Source of the DNA: Dimorphilus gyrociliatus
Lineage: Eukaryota > Annelida > Polychaeta > Dinophilidae
DNA length: 64,000 nucleotides
Reading direction: 5' to 3'
Assembly: GCA_904063045.1 (NCBI GenBank)
Contig: CAJFCJ010000011.1
Coordinates: 620,001 to 684,000 of the forward strand
Positions 1 to 11,583 of this stretch are shown here, in pieces (the first letter of the stretch is position 1; every line of letters starts with the position of its first letter). The notes under the pieces were generated by a model. The model saw only the letters and a program-made list of their open reading frames with translations, was not told the DNA's origin and made no database searches. A program made the position numbers and the translations under genes.

Positions 1-2
1 AT

Positions 3-1404
3 ATTGATGAAAGTGCAAATAGCATTCAACAATCGAAGGAGAAAGAGGCAATTAACATTCGTGAGGAAAATTTGATAATTAATGAAAACCCAGCAGAAAA
101 TAACGATAAAGACGATAATGCTATGATCCAAGACAATATAGATGATAAGACATCTCCGAAAAGTCCCTTAGCCCTTGAAATAAAAAAAGAGAAAAAAAAC
201 AAGCGTAAATTTTGGAAACGAAATCATAAGCCTTCAAACATAGAGGATAAATCTTCCAGAGAAGACTCAAAAAGACGATCTAAAAAACGAAATTTACTTA
301 TCAAATGTTTAATTGGAGGGGGAACAAATTCTTCAATTGATCTCAGTCGACAAGAAGTCAAAGTTAATGAAGAAAAAAAACAATCAGTTATTGAACTTAT
401 TGATAAGATAAGATCAGAGGAAAATATCTTGAAACCCCAGTCCAAAAAGAGTAATATATCTATGAACTCGTCAAAAACTTCTATTAAATCAAAGAGATCA
501 CAAGCTCTACTGTCTAACAGACAGAGATCTATGGGAAGTATAAACTTGCTTTCACAGAAGGAAAGAGAAGAGAAGGAGCAGGAGGATAAAAAAAAAGATG
601 AAGAAGAAGAGAAGAAAAAAGTCTCAAAATCTAATAAGAAAAAATTTTTTAATTTCAAACCAAGAAAAATTATTACAAAGCATCCTAAGAAGTCAGATTT
701 AAAAAAACGTGCTAGTGTTCGCCTATCGGAAGGATCTCGAACAGTAAGGAAAGCAAGAGAATGTAATGAAACTGAGGAAGCGCTCTTCACTATGATCTCA
801 CAGGGAAGTCAAACTGCTCAGAAAAATCCTCATAGTGAAATTTGTGAAAAAATAAGTCCATTTTCCGTTAATGAACCTCAATCCCTCAGGGAAGATATTG
901 TTAACGAAATAGAACGTCGTATTATTCAAGAAGCTACTTTACATAAATACCTTGCCCTATGGTAAAAACTTAATATTTTCTTATTATTTTACCGTATAAT
1001 GATTTACTACCCAAAAAAACATAGGAGAAACGAAGAGGAAACTAACAAAAGGATGGATCTTTTAAGTGAAATGCTTAAAAGAATGGAAGAAATAGAATCG
1101 GAAATGATGAGAACTAGTTTACCTCCCGCTCAGGCTAAAAAGACAGATCTTACAATGACTGTATTCGAAAATTCTCCACTACAAGGTTTGCTAAATATTT
1201 TTCGATACTTTTTGTTATTAATTTAAACATTTCTCATTATATATAGATTTATACAAAGAATTTATAAATGATAGATCAAAGCTTAAAGCGAAATATGACA
1301 TGATAACTAACAATGTGCAAAAACAAGCCGTACTTGAAAGCGTGGATGAGATTATTAAAAGTTATACTTTATTTAAGAAGGCATTGGAAGCAAAGATTGT
1401 ATAA
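3..1404 (+). CDS. 3' part of an unrecognised lysine/serine-rich protein gene
   Basis: The reading frame is open from the left edge, so the 5' end lies outside the window. Exons are 3-961, 1025-1185 and 1247-1404, joined by GT-AG introns of 63 and 61 bp, giving 425 residues to the stop. The first 300 residues are low-complexity, very basic and serine-rich, with a run of Glu/Lys near residues 180-200, probably disordered. The last 120 residues (from the ERRIIQEATLHKYLALW segment to the stop) are predicted helical and charged, suggestive of a coiled coil or small helical domain that is likely the conserved part. I do not recognise the family; no catalytic motif, signal peptide or membrane segment is visible. 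An AATAAA lies at 1501-1506. An overlapping minus-strand frame (224-790) is a shadow of the basic region. Confidence 0.75.
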
Positions 1405-1445
1405 TGTGCAAAAGAATAATATCTAATAAACTGTCAATCCTCACT

Positions 1446-1478
1446 CTTTCTCCCTCTCTCTCTCTCTCTCTCTCTTTT
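1446..1478. repeat. (TC)n microsatellite
   Basis: A run of CT/TC dinucleotides with minor interruptions at the left, about 40 bp after the stop codon of the first gene, in its probable 3' UTR. Confidence 0.9.
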
Positions 1479-1500
1479 GAAGTATTATCTCAATGAAAAT

Positions 1501-1506
1501 AATAAA
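1501..1506 (+). terminator. Poly(A) signal of the first gene
   Basis: AATAAA about 100 bp after the stop codon at 1404. Confidence 0.5.
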
Positions 1507-2115
1507 GTTTTTGTAAATTGTCTTTAATAAAAATTTGAAATGATTATTATAAAGTTTAGGAAAGCGATATTAAAAAAGTTGGTTATAAATTAATATGCAT
1601 TTATTAATAGTAAATGAATAGAAAAATACTTGAAAATCAAATATTTAATCTTAATTAGCAATAACAATTCAATTTGAATTCGTACTCTTTCACCGAGCTT
1701 ATTGATCTGTGCCAAAGTACAAAGAATATTTGAATATTATCAATAAAAGGAGAGCTAAAGTATTTATAAAAACTTATACTTATTGTTAAGCCAAACATAT
1801 TTTTTTCTTTTGGTTACAATTGTTTATATAAGTTCAAAGGACTCGTAATAAAAATTGTAGTTATATACGATTATAAACCATTTAATCTACTATACACGTT
1901 ATCTTCTTTTCTCTTTTTCTATATTTATCTTTCCAGCAAGTCGTTAAATGTAGCTAAAATCACGAACTGGAATATCTATTTAACGAAGTAAATAAATCAT
2001 TATAAGTTTATAATGAATTTAAATTTTAAACTAGTAATTAATTAAAAACAATAACACAACTACATACATAAATATAGATAATATACGTTTAGAAGATAAT
2101 AGAAATTGATATAGC

Positions 2116-2472
2116 ATGTGTTGGCATACAGAGTTTCAAGGAAGTTCTGGTAAGTATACTTGAATTAAACTATTATTTCCATATTATACATCCATTGGGA
2201 CGTTTCATCTTACTTTATTAGAAGACTTTCAAGAGCGAATTGACAGCATTCGTAAGCCATTTCACGGGCCAATGCTATTATTTGTGGGAATTATAGGCTC
2301 TATTGTCTGTATCTTTATATATAGGTTTACTGTATCCCTTCTAAACATATGTTGTGAAAAAGTTGATAACATTCCTAAAGACGAAGAACAAGAAGTTTTC
2401 TTTCGAGCTTGGTCAAAGAACTTAAAATCTCCACTTAATCGAGATATAAAAAAAGTAGATACAATAAAATAA
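2116..2472 (+). CDS. Small single-pass membrane protein
   Basis: Two exons, 2116-2149 and 2222-2472, separated by a 72 bp GTAAGT...TTAG intron, encode 94 residues. The first exon gives only 11 codons starting MCWHTEF. A hydrophobic stretch at about residues 31-53 (around LLFVGIIGSIVCIFIY) is a clear membrane span, followed by a CC pair and a charged, lysine-rich tail that would be cytosolic if the short N-terminus is lumenal. It resembles the many small integral membrane (SMIM-type) proteins in size, but I cannot match it to a named one. The start choice rests on the splice phase and on the lack of any in-frame upstream alternative I could support. Function unknown. Confidence 0.65.
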
Positions 2473-2834
2473 AAAAATATATATGCGAATTGAATATTAT
2501 ATCTATTGTCCATTTTATTACAATTTATTTCATTATGCTTCTATTTATGGTAATCGTCATCCTTGCGCAATATTCATAATATTGTCATCATCATTCCTCT
2601 TCAAATGTAAAATTAGAAATCTTGCTGTAAATTTGATAATTTTAAAAAAAAAAACAGAAACAAATTTCGTAACGCCATCTGTATTATTTTTATTGCTGGA
2701 GAGGCCGCGCATGCGCACATGTTTTGTATATGTGACCAGACTGCCATAAGAGAAATATAAACAGTGATCTATAGAACATTCTAGAAATCGAAATTACATA
2801 CAGGAAGATAGCTCTACTTGCAAAATAATCCGCA
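2473..2834. promoter_or_regulatory. Intergenic region with MLF promoter
   Basis: The 362 bp between the small membrane protein and MLF. It carries a GC-rich island in AT-rich sequence around 2695-2730, including a perfect NRF1-type palindrome (2707-2716). No gene is supported here; the frame at 2690-3049 on the minus strand is antisense to MLF. Confidence 0.5.
2707..2716. promoter_or_regulatory. NRF1/erect-wing type palindrome GCGCATGCGC
   Basis: Exact GCGCATGCGC, the core of the animal NRF1 (fly erect wing) consensus, about 120 bp before the MLF start codon. The same 10-mer occurs upstream of the bZIP gene at 53631-53640. Confidence 0.55.
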
Positions 2835-3912
2835 ATGTTTGGACACAACCTTTTTGGATCTTTCGAAGGCGATCCGTTTTTCATGTTAGTAATACTTATC
2901 AGCCATCTTTTGTAGTAATTATGCAAGTGTTCGTATAACCGATTTTCGTCTCGTTTCCAGGGATCATCGAGATCATGTGCGAATGATGAATGATATGATG
3001 TCTCGACACTTTCAACCTTTCGGACAACAACTTTCTCTTGAGAATTCACGCCCTAACAATCAAAGGCAAATGGCTATGAGAACTCACGATCCCTTTTCCA
3101 TGTTCAATCATATGAACAGCTTCATGGGGAATTTTCACTCAATGTTTGATGAAGTGAACCGTCAAATGGTTAGTAGCTAATTTTCACCCATTTCTATAGT
3201 ATTAAAAGAAGTATTTGCAGCGGGACCCAAGTAGAGGTGGAGGTGGAGCAGTCTACCAACAGTCTACTGTAATGACTTATTCGAATGATGGATCGGGAGC
3301 AGCTCCAAAAGTTTTTCAAGCAACTTCAAGCACAAGAACTGGTCCGGGAGGCGTGAAAGAAACGAGAAAATCTGTAAGAGATTCAAGTAGAGGAGTTGAA
3401 AAGATGGCTATTGGACATCATATCGGGGACAGAGCACATATCATTGAAAGAAAAAAGAATACCAAAACGGGAGATATGGAAGAAAACAAGGATCTTATTA
3501 ATTTGGATGAGGGTACATAAATTTTTCTCAAAATCCATATTCCTTTAGTAATACACTAATTTTTGTTTAGACGAAGCCCCCGATTTCGAGAGAGAATTTA
3601 GAGAAAAGGCCCATGGAAGTTCCTCCCGTCATCACCATTCTGTTCGCACTGGCAGGTACGGTCATCCTGCTTTGGAGTACACACCATATAAACGAAATTA
3701 AATTAATATAATTTACATTTTGTTTGAAACATAAATTAAGGTGATATAAAAAAAATATGTTGTATTAGGGCTCCTTTTAGTGAGATTGTATGCTAATATA
3801 CAGTCGCCTTGCCTGGGATTAAGTAACAACATTCTTTTGTTTCAGGGGAGACAAAGTTATGAAATCCCTTCCAGATTCAAGGCGACGTAATAATAAACGC
3901 TTTGAACATTGA
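2835..3912 (+). CDS. MLF: Myeloid leukemia factor family protein
   Basis: Five exons (2835-2884, 2961-3168, 3221-3512, 3571-3655, 3846-3912) encode 233 residues, close to the usual MLF length. The protein starts MFGHNLFGSFEGDPFF, followed by methionine-rich HMRMMNDMM-like and HDPFSMFNHM segments, then the conserved core with MTYSNDG, the KVFQATSSTRTGPGGVKETRKS stretch (two overlapping pieces of it are strongly diagnostic) and the IGHHIGDRAHIIER motif that recruits 14-3-3/partner contacts in the family. MLF proteins are small nucleo-cytoplasmic adaptors that affect transcription factor stability and protein homeostasis in animals. The C-terminus is basic and His/Arg-rich. All splice junctions have GT-AG ends. 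An AATAAA is at 4132-4137. Confidence 0.93.
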
Positions 3913-4266
3913 GAACGAGAGGTATGAGAAAACAAGCATAAAAAACAACTAAAAGGTAAAATGAAGAAGATATTTATTTTATTCAACAGTATTGACTTGA
4001 CCTTACTTGGTATAACTTAAGCAATATCAAATTATTGAAGTTTGTTTTTGCAAACCTTTCTTTTCTCTCTGTTTTTATCATCTGAATCTTTTATGGGCAA
4101 AAATTTATATGTATTTTATTAAATAAAGATTTAAGCTAAGTGATTATTACATGACTGACTCATTGTTTTACTTATTATTTGAAAAGTTAGCAGATTTCAA
4201 TCAAATTGCACTTTTAGTTAACATTTCCAAATGAAGACTAGTTCATATAGCATTTATCGTACAATT
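3913..4266. other. Convergent 3' intergenic region
   Basis: About 350 bp between the tail-to-tail MLF and UBXN10-like genes. It holds AATAAA on the plus strand at 4132-4137; nothing else is seen. Confidence 0.6.
4132..4137 (+). terminator. Poly(A) signal of MLF
   Basis: AATAAA 220 bp after the MLF stop codon in a T-rich context. Confidence 0.45.
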
Positions 4267-4807
4267 TTAGTCAGGAATTTGAATGAATAAAGTAGTTTTA
4301 TCGGCGAGATCAACATCATGTAAAGAAAGTTCCATATCTCTCAGAATCGAACGATTATGTGGATTAAACAGTTCATAATTACAAAAGTCTTCATTGGAAT
4401 AATTGGAAGCAAATTTTAATAATTCCAATAGTTTGTCATTTCGGTTGAATCTTCGCTGTATCCGTTCCCCATTAAGAAGCTTCAGCGCAATGTGTAGGCT
4501 ATTTGCATCTGGCTCAGATGAAAGATTATAGGGAGTAAACGGTCTTTCACCATTAATATCAGGTAAAACAGAGTAGCGAGATAGAGCGGAACTGGTTGGT
4601 CTTGACTGCACTCGATTGATATCTGAATCGACTTTAAATCATAAATTGTATTTTTACATAACTTGGCAAAAGAGTGTTACCTGAGTCAAGTGATTGTCGT
4701 GACGATTTTCGTCTTCTGAAGTTCCTCCTAGACATATTTTTAATCGGTGGAGGTTCGTTTGGTGGAGTAGGGTTCAATGGGTTATGATGTGGATGAGACA
4801 CAGACAT
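4267..4807 (-). CDS. UBXN10: UBX-domain protein, UBXN10-like
   Basis: Two exons on the minus strand (4807-4681 and 4622-4267) with a 58 bp intron encode 160 residues. The C-terminal 80 residues read as a UBX domain: an initial strand LHIALKLLNGERIQRRFN, a helix ending LLELLKFAS, and the final strands with NPHNRSILRD, a Leu-rich turn (LSLHDVDLADKTTLFIQIPD end). UBX domains dock on the AAA ATPase p97/VCP; the short, single-domain form with a basic N-terminus is that of UBXN10, which links p97 to intraflagellar transport during ciliogenesis. The chosen start at 4807 gives a Pro/His-rich leader; a second in-frame Met at 4735 is also possible. The assignment to UBXN10 rather than another small UBX protein is by length and order, so is moderate. 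Confidence 0.75.
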
Positions 4808-5483
4808 TGTTGGAAGTATAATAGTAGAAAATCAGTTATCACAATATTTGGACGGAATATTATAAAGCAGTATCATAATATTAAAAGTTCATTGTCATCT
4901 TTTTTACACTTCAAAAGAGAGTGTAAAAACCAGTTAAGTCGCCATGAATGTTTACGTGCGATACGGGCTAAATATAGTTCTACTTTTATTGTGGTGTCCT
5001 TACAGCATTAATTTGTAAAACAAAACCTTTTTCATTTTCGATTATCTACCTTAAGACTATATTATTTAGGAAAATATTCAAATAATAATAAATTTAAATA
5101 AGCTGGAAAGACACACACATCTTAGATAAATTTAGATTAAGTATATCTTTAAAAATTTTAATTCCTTTTAAGAAAAAGAGTTAGTTTAGATATGTCAATC
5201 TTTGTATTTCAAATAGATTATAATTTCTGATTTATGATTTAATATGATATAATAACATTAATACTGTAACGATTATACGCCTTTTAGATTACATTTAGTT
5301 TTTGATAAAATATTATTACAATTTATATTAATTTAAAATATCTAGATATAGATTGCATAACAATCAATCGAAAAAATCATGAAAAATAAATGCAAATATT
5401 TCAAAACATTATGTAGTATAAAAATACACTTTAAGTTGATTTCTTTTATGGAATCAGTTTGGATTTGGAAATTTCTGTGATTG
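4808..5483. other. Intergenic region
   Basis: The 676 bp between the UBXN10-like 5' end and the SUCO 3' end (both minus strand). Very AT-rich; I see no gene. Short open frames here lack support. Confidence 0.55.
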
Positions 5484-8400
5484 TTAGATTTCCCTCATGG
5501 GTGCTATATTGCAATGGTGATTATTGGTCATGGAATTTTGTTTGTCCAAGAACATCAGTTTTTTCTTTTTCTTTTTATTTTTACCCTTGTGTTCATTCTG
5601 GAGTTTTTAAATTGCAATATTATAAGAAAAAGCTATTTTATGAGTTATTCGGGAACTTACCTTGTTCATTTTCTCGATATTAGAGCTCTTTTTTTCCGGG
5701 AAACCAAAATTATTTTTGTAGTGAAGAACATCTAGATCATCTTTCGTTCGTTTTTCAGGTAGAGAAAATTCCTTTTTTCTTGGTGTAGAATCTATTGAAT
5801 TCCTTCTACGATTTGTATTAGACTCGATAGAACATGTTGATGAAGTTGATCTTATCCTTGCAGATGAATGAGTTGATTGAGCTTTCCCTTTAAATAAAAA
5901 CCATACAATGAAACATATCATAACTTCGAAAAAATGAAAGTGCCATTGACGATCTATTCTTAGATGAGCTTTTTCGAGAAGCATTGTAGCATTTCTAACA
6001 ACAAATTTCAAAGCAACAATTTCTCGATGCGATCGCTCAATTTGTTCTCTTTGCTTTTGTTCTCTTGCAGTAAATGCCTTGGTCATATTAATTATTTTAG
6101 AATTTAACATTTGGTGAGTCTCTTCCATTTTCTTCCGATATCTTTGGCTAAGCTCCTCCAAATATCTAGAGGTTAAATGGAGATCCAGCTCCAACTCTTT
6201 TATTTTACTCCTAAGACGATTTACCGCGGCAAGCTTCTTGTCATAAGGCAATTTAACTGTTCCTTCCTCGGTCTCAGTTTCATCTACTGTCTTTTCCGGC
6301 TTATCTTTGCTTTCATCTGCATATATATGTTGTTCTGTAGCATTTTTCTCTAATTCCTCAACAGACATCGTAGTGTTCTCTTCTAAAACTACAGAATTTT
6401 CAAGTGTTGATTCTATTGGCTTATCTAACTCGCTACTGGATAATGTACTTGATATGTCGTCGTCAACGCTCTTTTCAATTGGAGGATTTGAAACGACAGA
6501 GGTTGGCCTAATTTGGGCAGTGTCTGGACCGAGGGTAGAAGTGTAGACCTCTTCGTTTGATGAGAAAGTTGATTGAGTGGCTTCAATTTCTAAATTCTCA
6601 GACGATTGTGTCGAAAGCACTTGTTCTTGTTTTGATGAAAACAATTCCTTAGTTTCTGTTGACATATCTACAGATGAAGATTTTTCCTCCTCTAAAGAAG
6701 ATGAAATAGTTGATGACTCTATTTCAGAAGATGTAACAGTTAATTCAAGTGAGCTTGTTGTTTGGCTTAAGGAGGGCTCAACCACTATTGAAGCAGTAGG
6801 TGAATTTTCTATAGCTGATAATGTAGAAGAATCTGTTTTGAGAAGTATTTCTGTGCTAGATAAGTCTGGTACACTGGACACACAGCAAACAGATAGTCCA
6901 ATAAAAATTTCAAAGTATCGGCATAAGAAAACTGAAGGAAAGTATGAACATTGAAAAGATGAGTCAAGATGAACAGGATTTTCACAATTCCAGCATATGT
7001 TTTTTAAATTATCCAGAAAAAAGCCGTGTGTTGCAGATTTGGATATTGCGATAGGAATTTCAGGGCAATTTGTGGTTTTATTTATCACTTTGTTGTCCTC
7101 ATTTGTCCCATTTGAACTAAAACATTTAAAAAATTGTGAATGAGAATGTTTGACATCATATACTTACGTTGCATTAGGGGCACAGGGACCAGAAAAAGTA
7201 CCATTTGAATTTAGGGAAGTGGAATTGTTTTCCATAGTTTCATTACTATTAGCAGAATTTTTTGTATTGAATCCATCTTTGCCTCCTTCCTCTTCTTTCG
7301 AGAGCATTTTATGCATTAGGCCTATTACAGTATCCTTCGCTGTTTTAAAAAGAGTAGGAGATTTCTCATTTGGTGGAACAACATTAGCATTGTCATCTTC
7401 CTGATTGTTTTCTACTTGGTCAGGTTCAATTGTATCAGAATCATCATAATCATCTGTTATACCATAAACTCTCAAAACACTTACAGGACAGTAATGCTCC
7501 TTTCCAAAGTGTTCCATCATGTCAATTCTTATATATTTTGTAAAAGTTTCAATACTACTAGGCGGAAGAACAATGTTGAAAAGTTGTACATCCCTTAACT
7601 CCCTTGCATGAAAAATACCTAAACTTTTCCACTCTTTTGTTGGCCATCTTTCACTAACTTTCACACTGAAAGTCTTTGGCAAGGAACTGAACAATTCATA
7701 ACTTCCTAATTTAATTGCTCTCACAGCAATGCTTTCACAAAGTTCAACAGTAAAGAATTTTTTGGCAGAACAAGGAGAGTTCATGTAGGAGTCCTTATTT
7801 TCAGTTAATATAGCATGAACATTTGATGAATCAGTGTTGGAATTCAAAATTTTTGCTCCACAACGTGAAGATGCATAATTAACACCATTAGTTTTCCTTT
7901 TGCCACTATTTGCACCATTATTGTTTAAAATACCATTTTGGTTATTTGTGTTAGCCACATTTGACTCTGAGGGAGGTAAATTAGTATTACTAGGGGTGCT
8001 ATGTATAATAGGACCTTTATTTTTCTCTGCCTCCAACTCTTTCTGTCGCCACTCTTCAAATGATGGCAATTCTTCTTGAGATGATTTAGCTGTTTCTTCA
8101 GCATTAGCTATTGATATTTCATCAGTCTCCTTATTAGGAGATTTTGAAGTACTTTCTTTATCAATAGAACTCCCAGTTTCTTTGTCTACTGATTTATCTG
8201 TTTGAGAGTCAGTCTCCGGTCCCTTAGCACTTTCTATCTCCTCCTTTCCAGTATCAGTATCTACTGTTACAACTTGTTCAGAGATTATTTCCGTTTGAAT
8301 GTCCTCTGTTAGAATTGCTTGATCTACTGGGGAAGATTGAATATTTGGATTGGGAATCTGTGGATCTGATGGAACTGCATTGATGCTGGTTTGTAAAGTT

Positions 8401-8913
8401 TCTTCAATTTCTGTTGAAACACTCTCCTTTTTTTCTATATTCAGCGATGGATCGTCTTCTGGAGAGCAAGGTTCGATAATTCTAAGAAAGAATAAAAAAC
8501 ATAGCAAACAAGATTAGCATGAACTGTTATTTGAACAAATAGTTACTATTGATTTAATTTATCAAAATAGTGACCAATATTCTAAAGTATTTTAGACGAC
8601 TAACAATTGTACGAAAGGGATTAAGGCTACTTACTCTACATTTTTTACTGTAGTCTTTTTCTCTTCAGGGTCAATTGATACAGCTTTCCCTCCTAAACCT
8701 TCTGATACAGTGCTTTCAGAATTGGGTGTGGCATCAAACCTTCTTTGAGTGGCATCTGCTCTTTTTACATCTATATCTTCAGCCAATGTATATAACCTTA
8801 AACTAAAATAACAAAATTAAATGAAAGTTGACATAAAAGTTTTACACTTACGTTACGCATAAAATGCCTGACATAATGTTTAAAATCCATATGTACTTGA
8901 TCAAAGACGTCAT
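5484..8913 (-). CDS. SUCO: SUN-domain ossification factor / osteopotentia (SLP1-type)
   Basis: Five exons (8913-8852, 8802-8635, 8481-7168, 7116-5661, 5597-5484) encode 1037 residues. The order matches the SUCO/OPT/yeast SLP1 family: an N-terminal hydrophobic signal (ILNIMSGILC), a long acidic Ser/Thr-rich stretch containing the LPSFEEWRQKELE motif typical of the family, then the SUN domain at about residues 270-405 (ASSRCGAKILNSN, KFFTVELCESIAVRAIKLG, FSVKVSERWPTKEW, FTKYIRIDMMEHFG, PVSVLRVYGIT), another acidic linker, a coiled coil (KIKELELDLHLTSRYLEELS) and a membrane span HFHFFEVMICFIVWFLF close to the C-terminus. Family members are ER membrane glycoproteins that protect folding secretory and membrane proteins. 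Introns are 45-150 bp. The gene is head-to-head with TRMT6 at 528 bp. Confidence 0.93.
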
Positions 8914-9441
8914 ATCGAATTATCTTGTATCTATATCCTTGATACTGTTAACGATATGTCTTTTCGATGGCATTATGCACAGATTTTCATCATTTCGACT
9001 GACGTGTTCTTCCAGGAGGCGCTGAAAGATAAATTCTTTCTACGAAACTGGTCCGAAAAACAGTATTAGAGTGGATCACGATTTATTCAAGATATTATAA
9101 ACGAGAAAACATGTGGGAAATGGAACCAAATAAAATTAAACTGGTTACCCACTCCTCATCCAAAATATTCATGTTCATATGCGTTTGGCCTCGGATTATT
9201 TTATTCTCACTTTAAGCAAAATAGTAAATTGTAGTTTTGCTCCTCGTGGTTTCCTTCAATTAAAAATTAACTTTTAAGATTTAGGATATACGAAATAATT
9301 TACTGTTGAATTGCTAAGACTTATTGATTAGAGTTCACCAAGAAATACAATAGAACTTTTGATTTCTCAAAGCAGAAAATTTGTCTATTTTAAAGAGTTC
9401 GGGAAGACATAATTCGATATTAGGGCGATAATTACGGAAGC
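8914..9441. promoter_or_regulatory. Shared promoter region of SUCO and TRMT6
   Basis: A 528 bp gap between two divergent start codons; both promoters must lie here. No TATA box stands out, and no gene is visible. Confidence 0.5.
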
Positions 9442-11161
9442 ATGTCTAACGATATAATTCAATTAAATGATCAAGTCGTTGTACGACGAAACGAACATCT
9501 TAAAATTTTTCGTGTTCGAAAAAATAGGTATGGTCTAAGACTGTTCTCTCAATAGCTTGTCTATTTTATATTTTTTAGGACTATAATCATGGGCAAAATT
9601 AAGTTTCATTTAGACAACTCTATCGGAAAACCTTACGGATCGTCTTTTGAAGTCAAGAATTCACATTTAGTAGATCACAAGTCTTCAAGCGACTCAAACT
9701 GTAAGAAAAAGGATTCTATAAATTCTCTCCAATCAAAAATTTTACTTTCCAGCTGTAAACATACCAGTTAAAGACAATAGAAATCTACGAGATTCTAAGC
9801 TGAATCAAAAACTATCTAGAGAAGATATTCACAGTCTAAAAGATGAAGGTTGTACAGGAGAAGTAGGATATCGTTATAAGATTTATATTTTTCGATGAAA
9901 ACGTTTTACTTCTTCAGGAAATTATTGAAAAGTTAATCGAACATAGTTCGACATTCAATGAAAAAACCGAATATTCTCAAGAGAAGTATGTCAGCAAGAA
10001 GAAAAAAAAGTGAGATAAGAGTAATTTTGTGAGAACGTTTCTGAATTTTTCTGTTTCTTCAGGCATAATCCAATATTCACTATTCTCAAACCCTGTACAA
10101 GATTAATAGCGGAAATGTATTGGAACACAGGTCCACAGAGATTATGGTAAGGCATAAAAGCTTCCTAAAAATTCCGACATTAAAAAAATATTTCAGCAAC
10201 CTTCGTTTCGACACACTTTCTCAAATTCTGGCCTATGGAAATGTTTGTGCAAATAGAAAATTGCTGGTAGTTGATTCAGGAGTAGGATTAGTGTCGGCTG
10301 CAATTTTAGAAAGGATGCAAGGAAAGGGGAGTGTTATACAACTCCACGATTCTTCATGCCCTGTTAAAGCAGCAACAGAATGTTATAACTTCTCAAAAGA
10401 GATATGGGATAGTCTACATTGCATTTCCTTATCTGAGGTTCGTTACATTATGAAACATTGTGTTCAGCTAATTGTTTGGGTTACAGCTTCCAGAAGTTCT
10501 CAAATTCAAGCCTCAAGATGATCCCGAAGACGAAGAAAAAATTGATAATGAAGATGATACAGCTTTATCATTAGCTCAACCTAATAAACGTAAATTTTCG
10601 GAAAGGGTAATTGATCAACACTTTATATCTTTGTAAATCACTATCTGTATGAATAAAAACATTTTAAAGGTAAAAAAGAAGGAAAAAAAATTTGGTATCG
10701 TTAAAGACATACTGGCAGATTCAAATGCTGACGGGTTAGTGATCAAAGATATTTTTCAAACATTGTAGTCCTCTAATCTTTCAGACTTATTGTGGCATCT
10801 AAGTTTCATCCCACTCCAATTGTTTTGAATCTCATTCAGTTTATCGCTCAAAATAGACCTATTGTAATTTTTTGTCAACATATTGAAGTGAGTTGTTTTT
10901 TGTACTCTAATTTTTCACTCAAAATGCATTTTATCAGCCACTTTTGGATTGTTATAACCAACTGAAAAGCAAAGGTAATGTTCTTATGCTTAAAATCTTT
11001 GACATCTTCTTAAGAGAACATCAGGTTTGTTTACAATTGATGAAAGAATGCGGAAAGAGCTTTCGTAACTTTTTCAGGTTCTTCAAAATCGAACTCATCC
11101 CCATATAAACATGAGCAATACTGGTGGCTATTTATTGACTGGAATAACCGTATCGTCGTAA
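9442..11161 (+). CDS. TRMT6: tRNA m1A58 methyltransferase non-catalytic subunit TRM6
   Basis: Eleven short exons (9442-9527, 9579-9700, 9753-9862, 9918-10009, 10063-10146, 10197-10437, 10487-10606, 10670-10734, 10785-10887, 10938-11024, 11078-11161) encode 397 residues. Diagnostic pieces include the N-terminal QVVVRRNEHLKIFRVRKNRT, the KLSREDIHSLKDEG and EIIEKLIEHSSTFNEKTEYS segments, RFDTLSQILAYGNVCANRKLLV, the degenerate Rossmann part VDSGVGLVSAAILERMQG and the C-terminal LQNRTHPHINMS...GGYLLTG. TRM6 pairs with the catalytic TRM61 subunit to make 1-methyladenosine at position 58 of tRNAs in the nucleus. A functional SAM motif is absent, as expected of this subunit. A Lys-rich acidic insert lies in the middle. 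AATAAA is at 11187-11192. Confidence 0.93.
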
Positions 11162-11583
11162 TTTTTCTTTAACCCATAAAAACAAAAATAAAATTTATCT
11201 ACATTCGTTCATGTTCTTGTCATTCATTTTTCGCTAGTCCATAATACTAAAGTTGATCGAAGATAAGTGTCTAAACCTTTGAATCCCCCAATTACCAATT
11301 TGATAATTCTCTCTTCACGAAAGTAACAATTTAAAAGTTGTTTATTAGAAAATTTCTGAAATAACGGGTAAACTATACCAGTTTTCAATATCCTTATTAT
11401 CGTTATTACTATAGTTTAAACCGGGGGATTCTACAAAACGATTTCGACTTTTAGATGAAATATACTGATCTTAAATTATTTACCATATGGTTTCTTTTAG
11501 AATCATAATATAGTAACAGCCAAGAAACAATAAGGGTAGTTCAAAATGAATAATTTTGAGTTAAGGCTTTAGTTTACTGATAA
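11162..11583. other. Intergenic region between TRMT6 and TANGO6
   Basis: The 422 bp hold the TRMT6 poly(A) signal (11187-11192) and presumably the TANGO6 promoter. No gene or clear motif seen. Confidence 0.55.

Larger units (their letters stand above)
1405..2115. other. AT-rich intergenic region
   Basis: No gene is seen. The stretch holds the poly(A) signal of the upstream gene (1501-1506), a CT dinucleotide run near 1446-1478, and otherwise simple AT-rich sequence up to the next start codon. Confidence 0.6.

Noticed and set aside
224-790. 188-codon minus-strand frame rich in Phe/Ser/Leu
   Set aside because: Exact antisense of the Lys/Glu/Ser-rich exon of the first gene; its composition is the mirror of that bias.
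2690-3049. Minus-strand frame overlapping MLF exons 1-2
   Set aside because: Runs through the MLF promoter, a spliced intron and coding exons; shadow frame.
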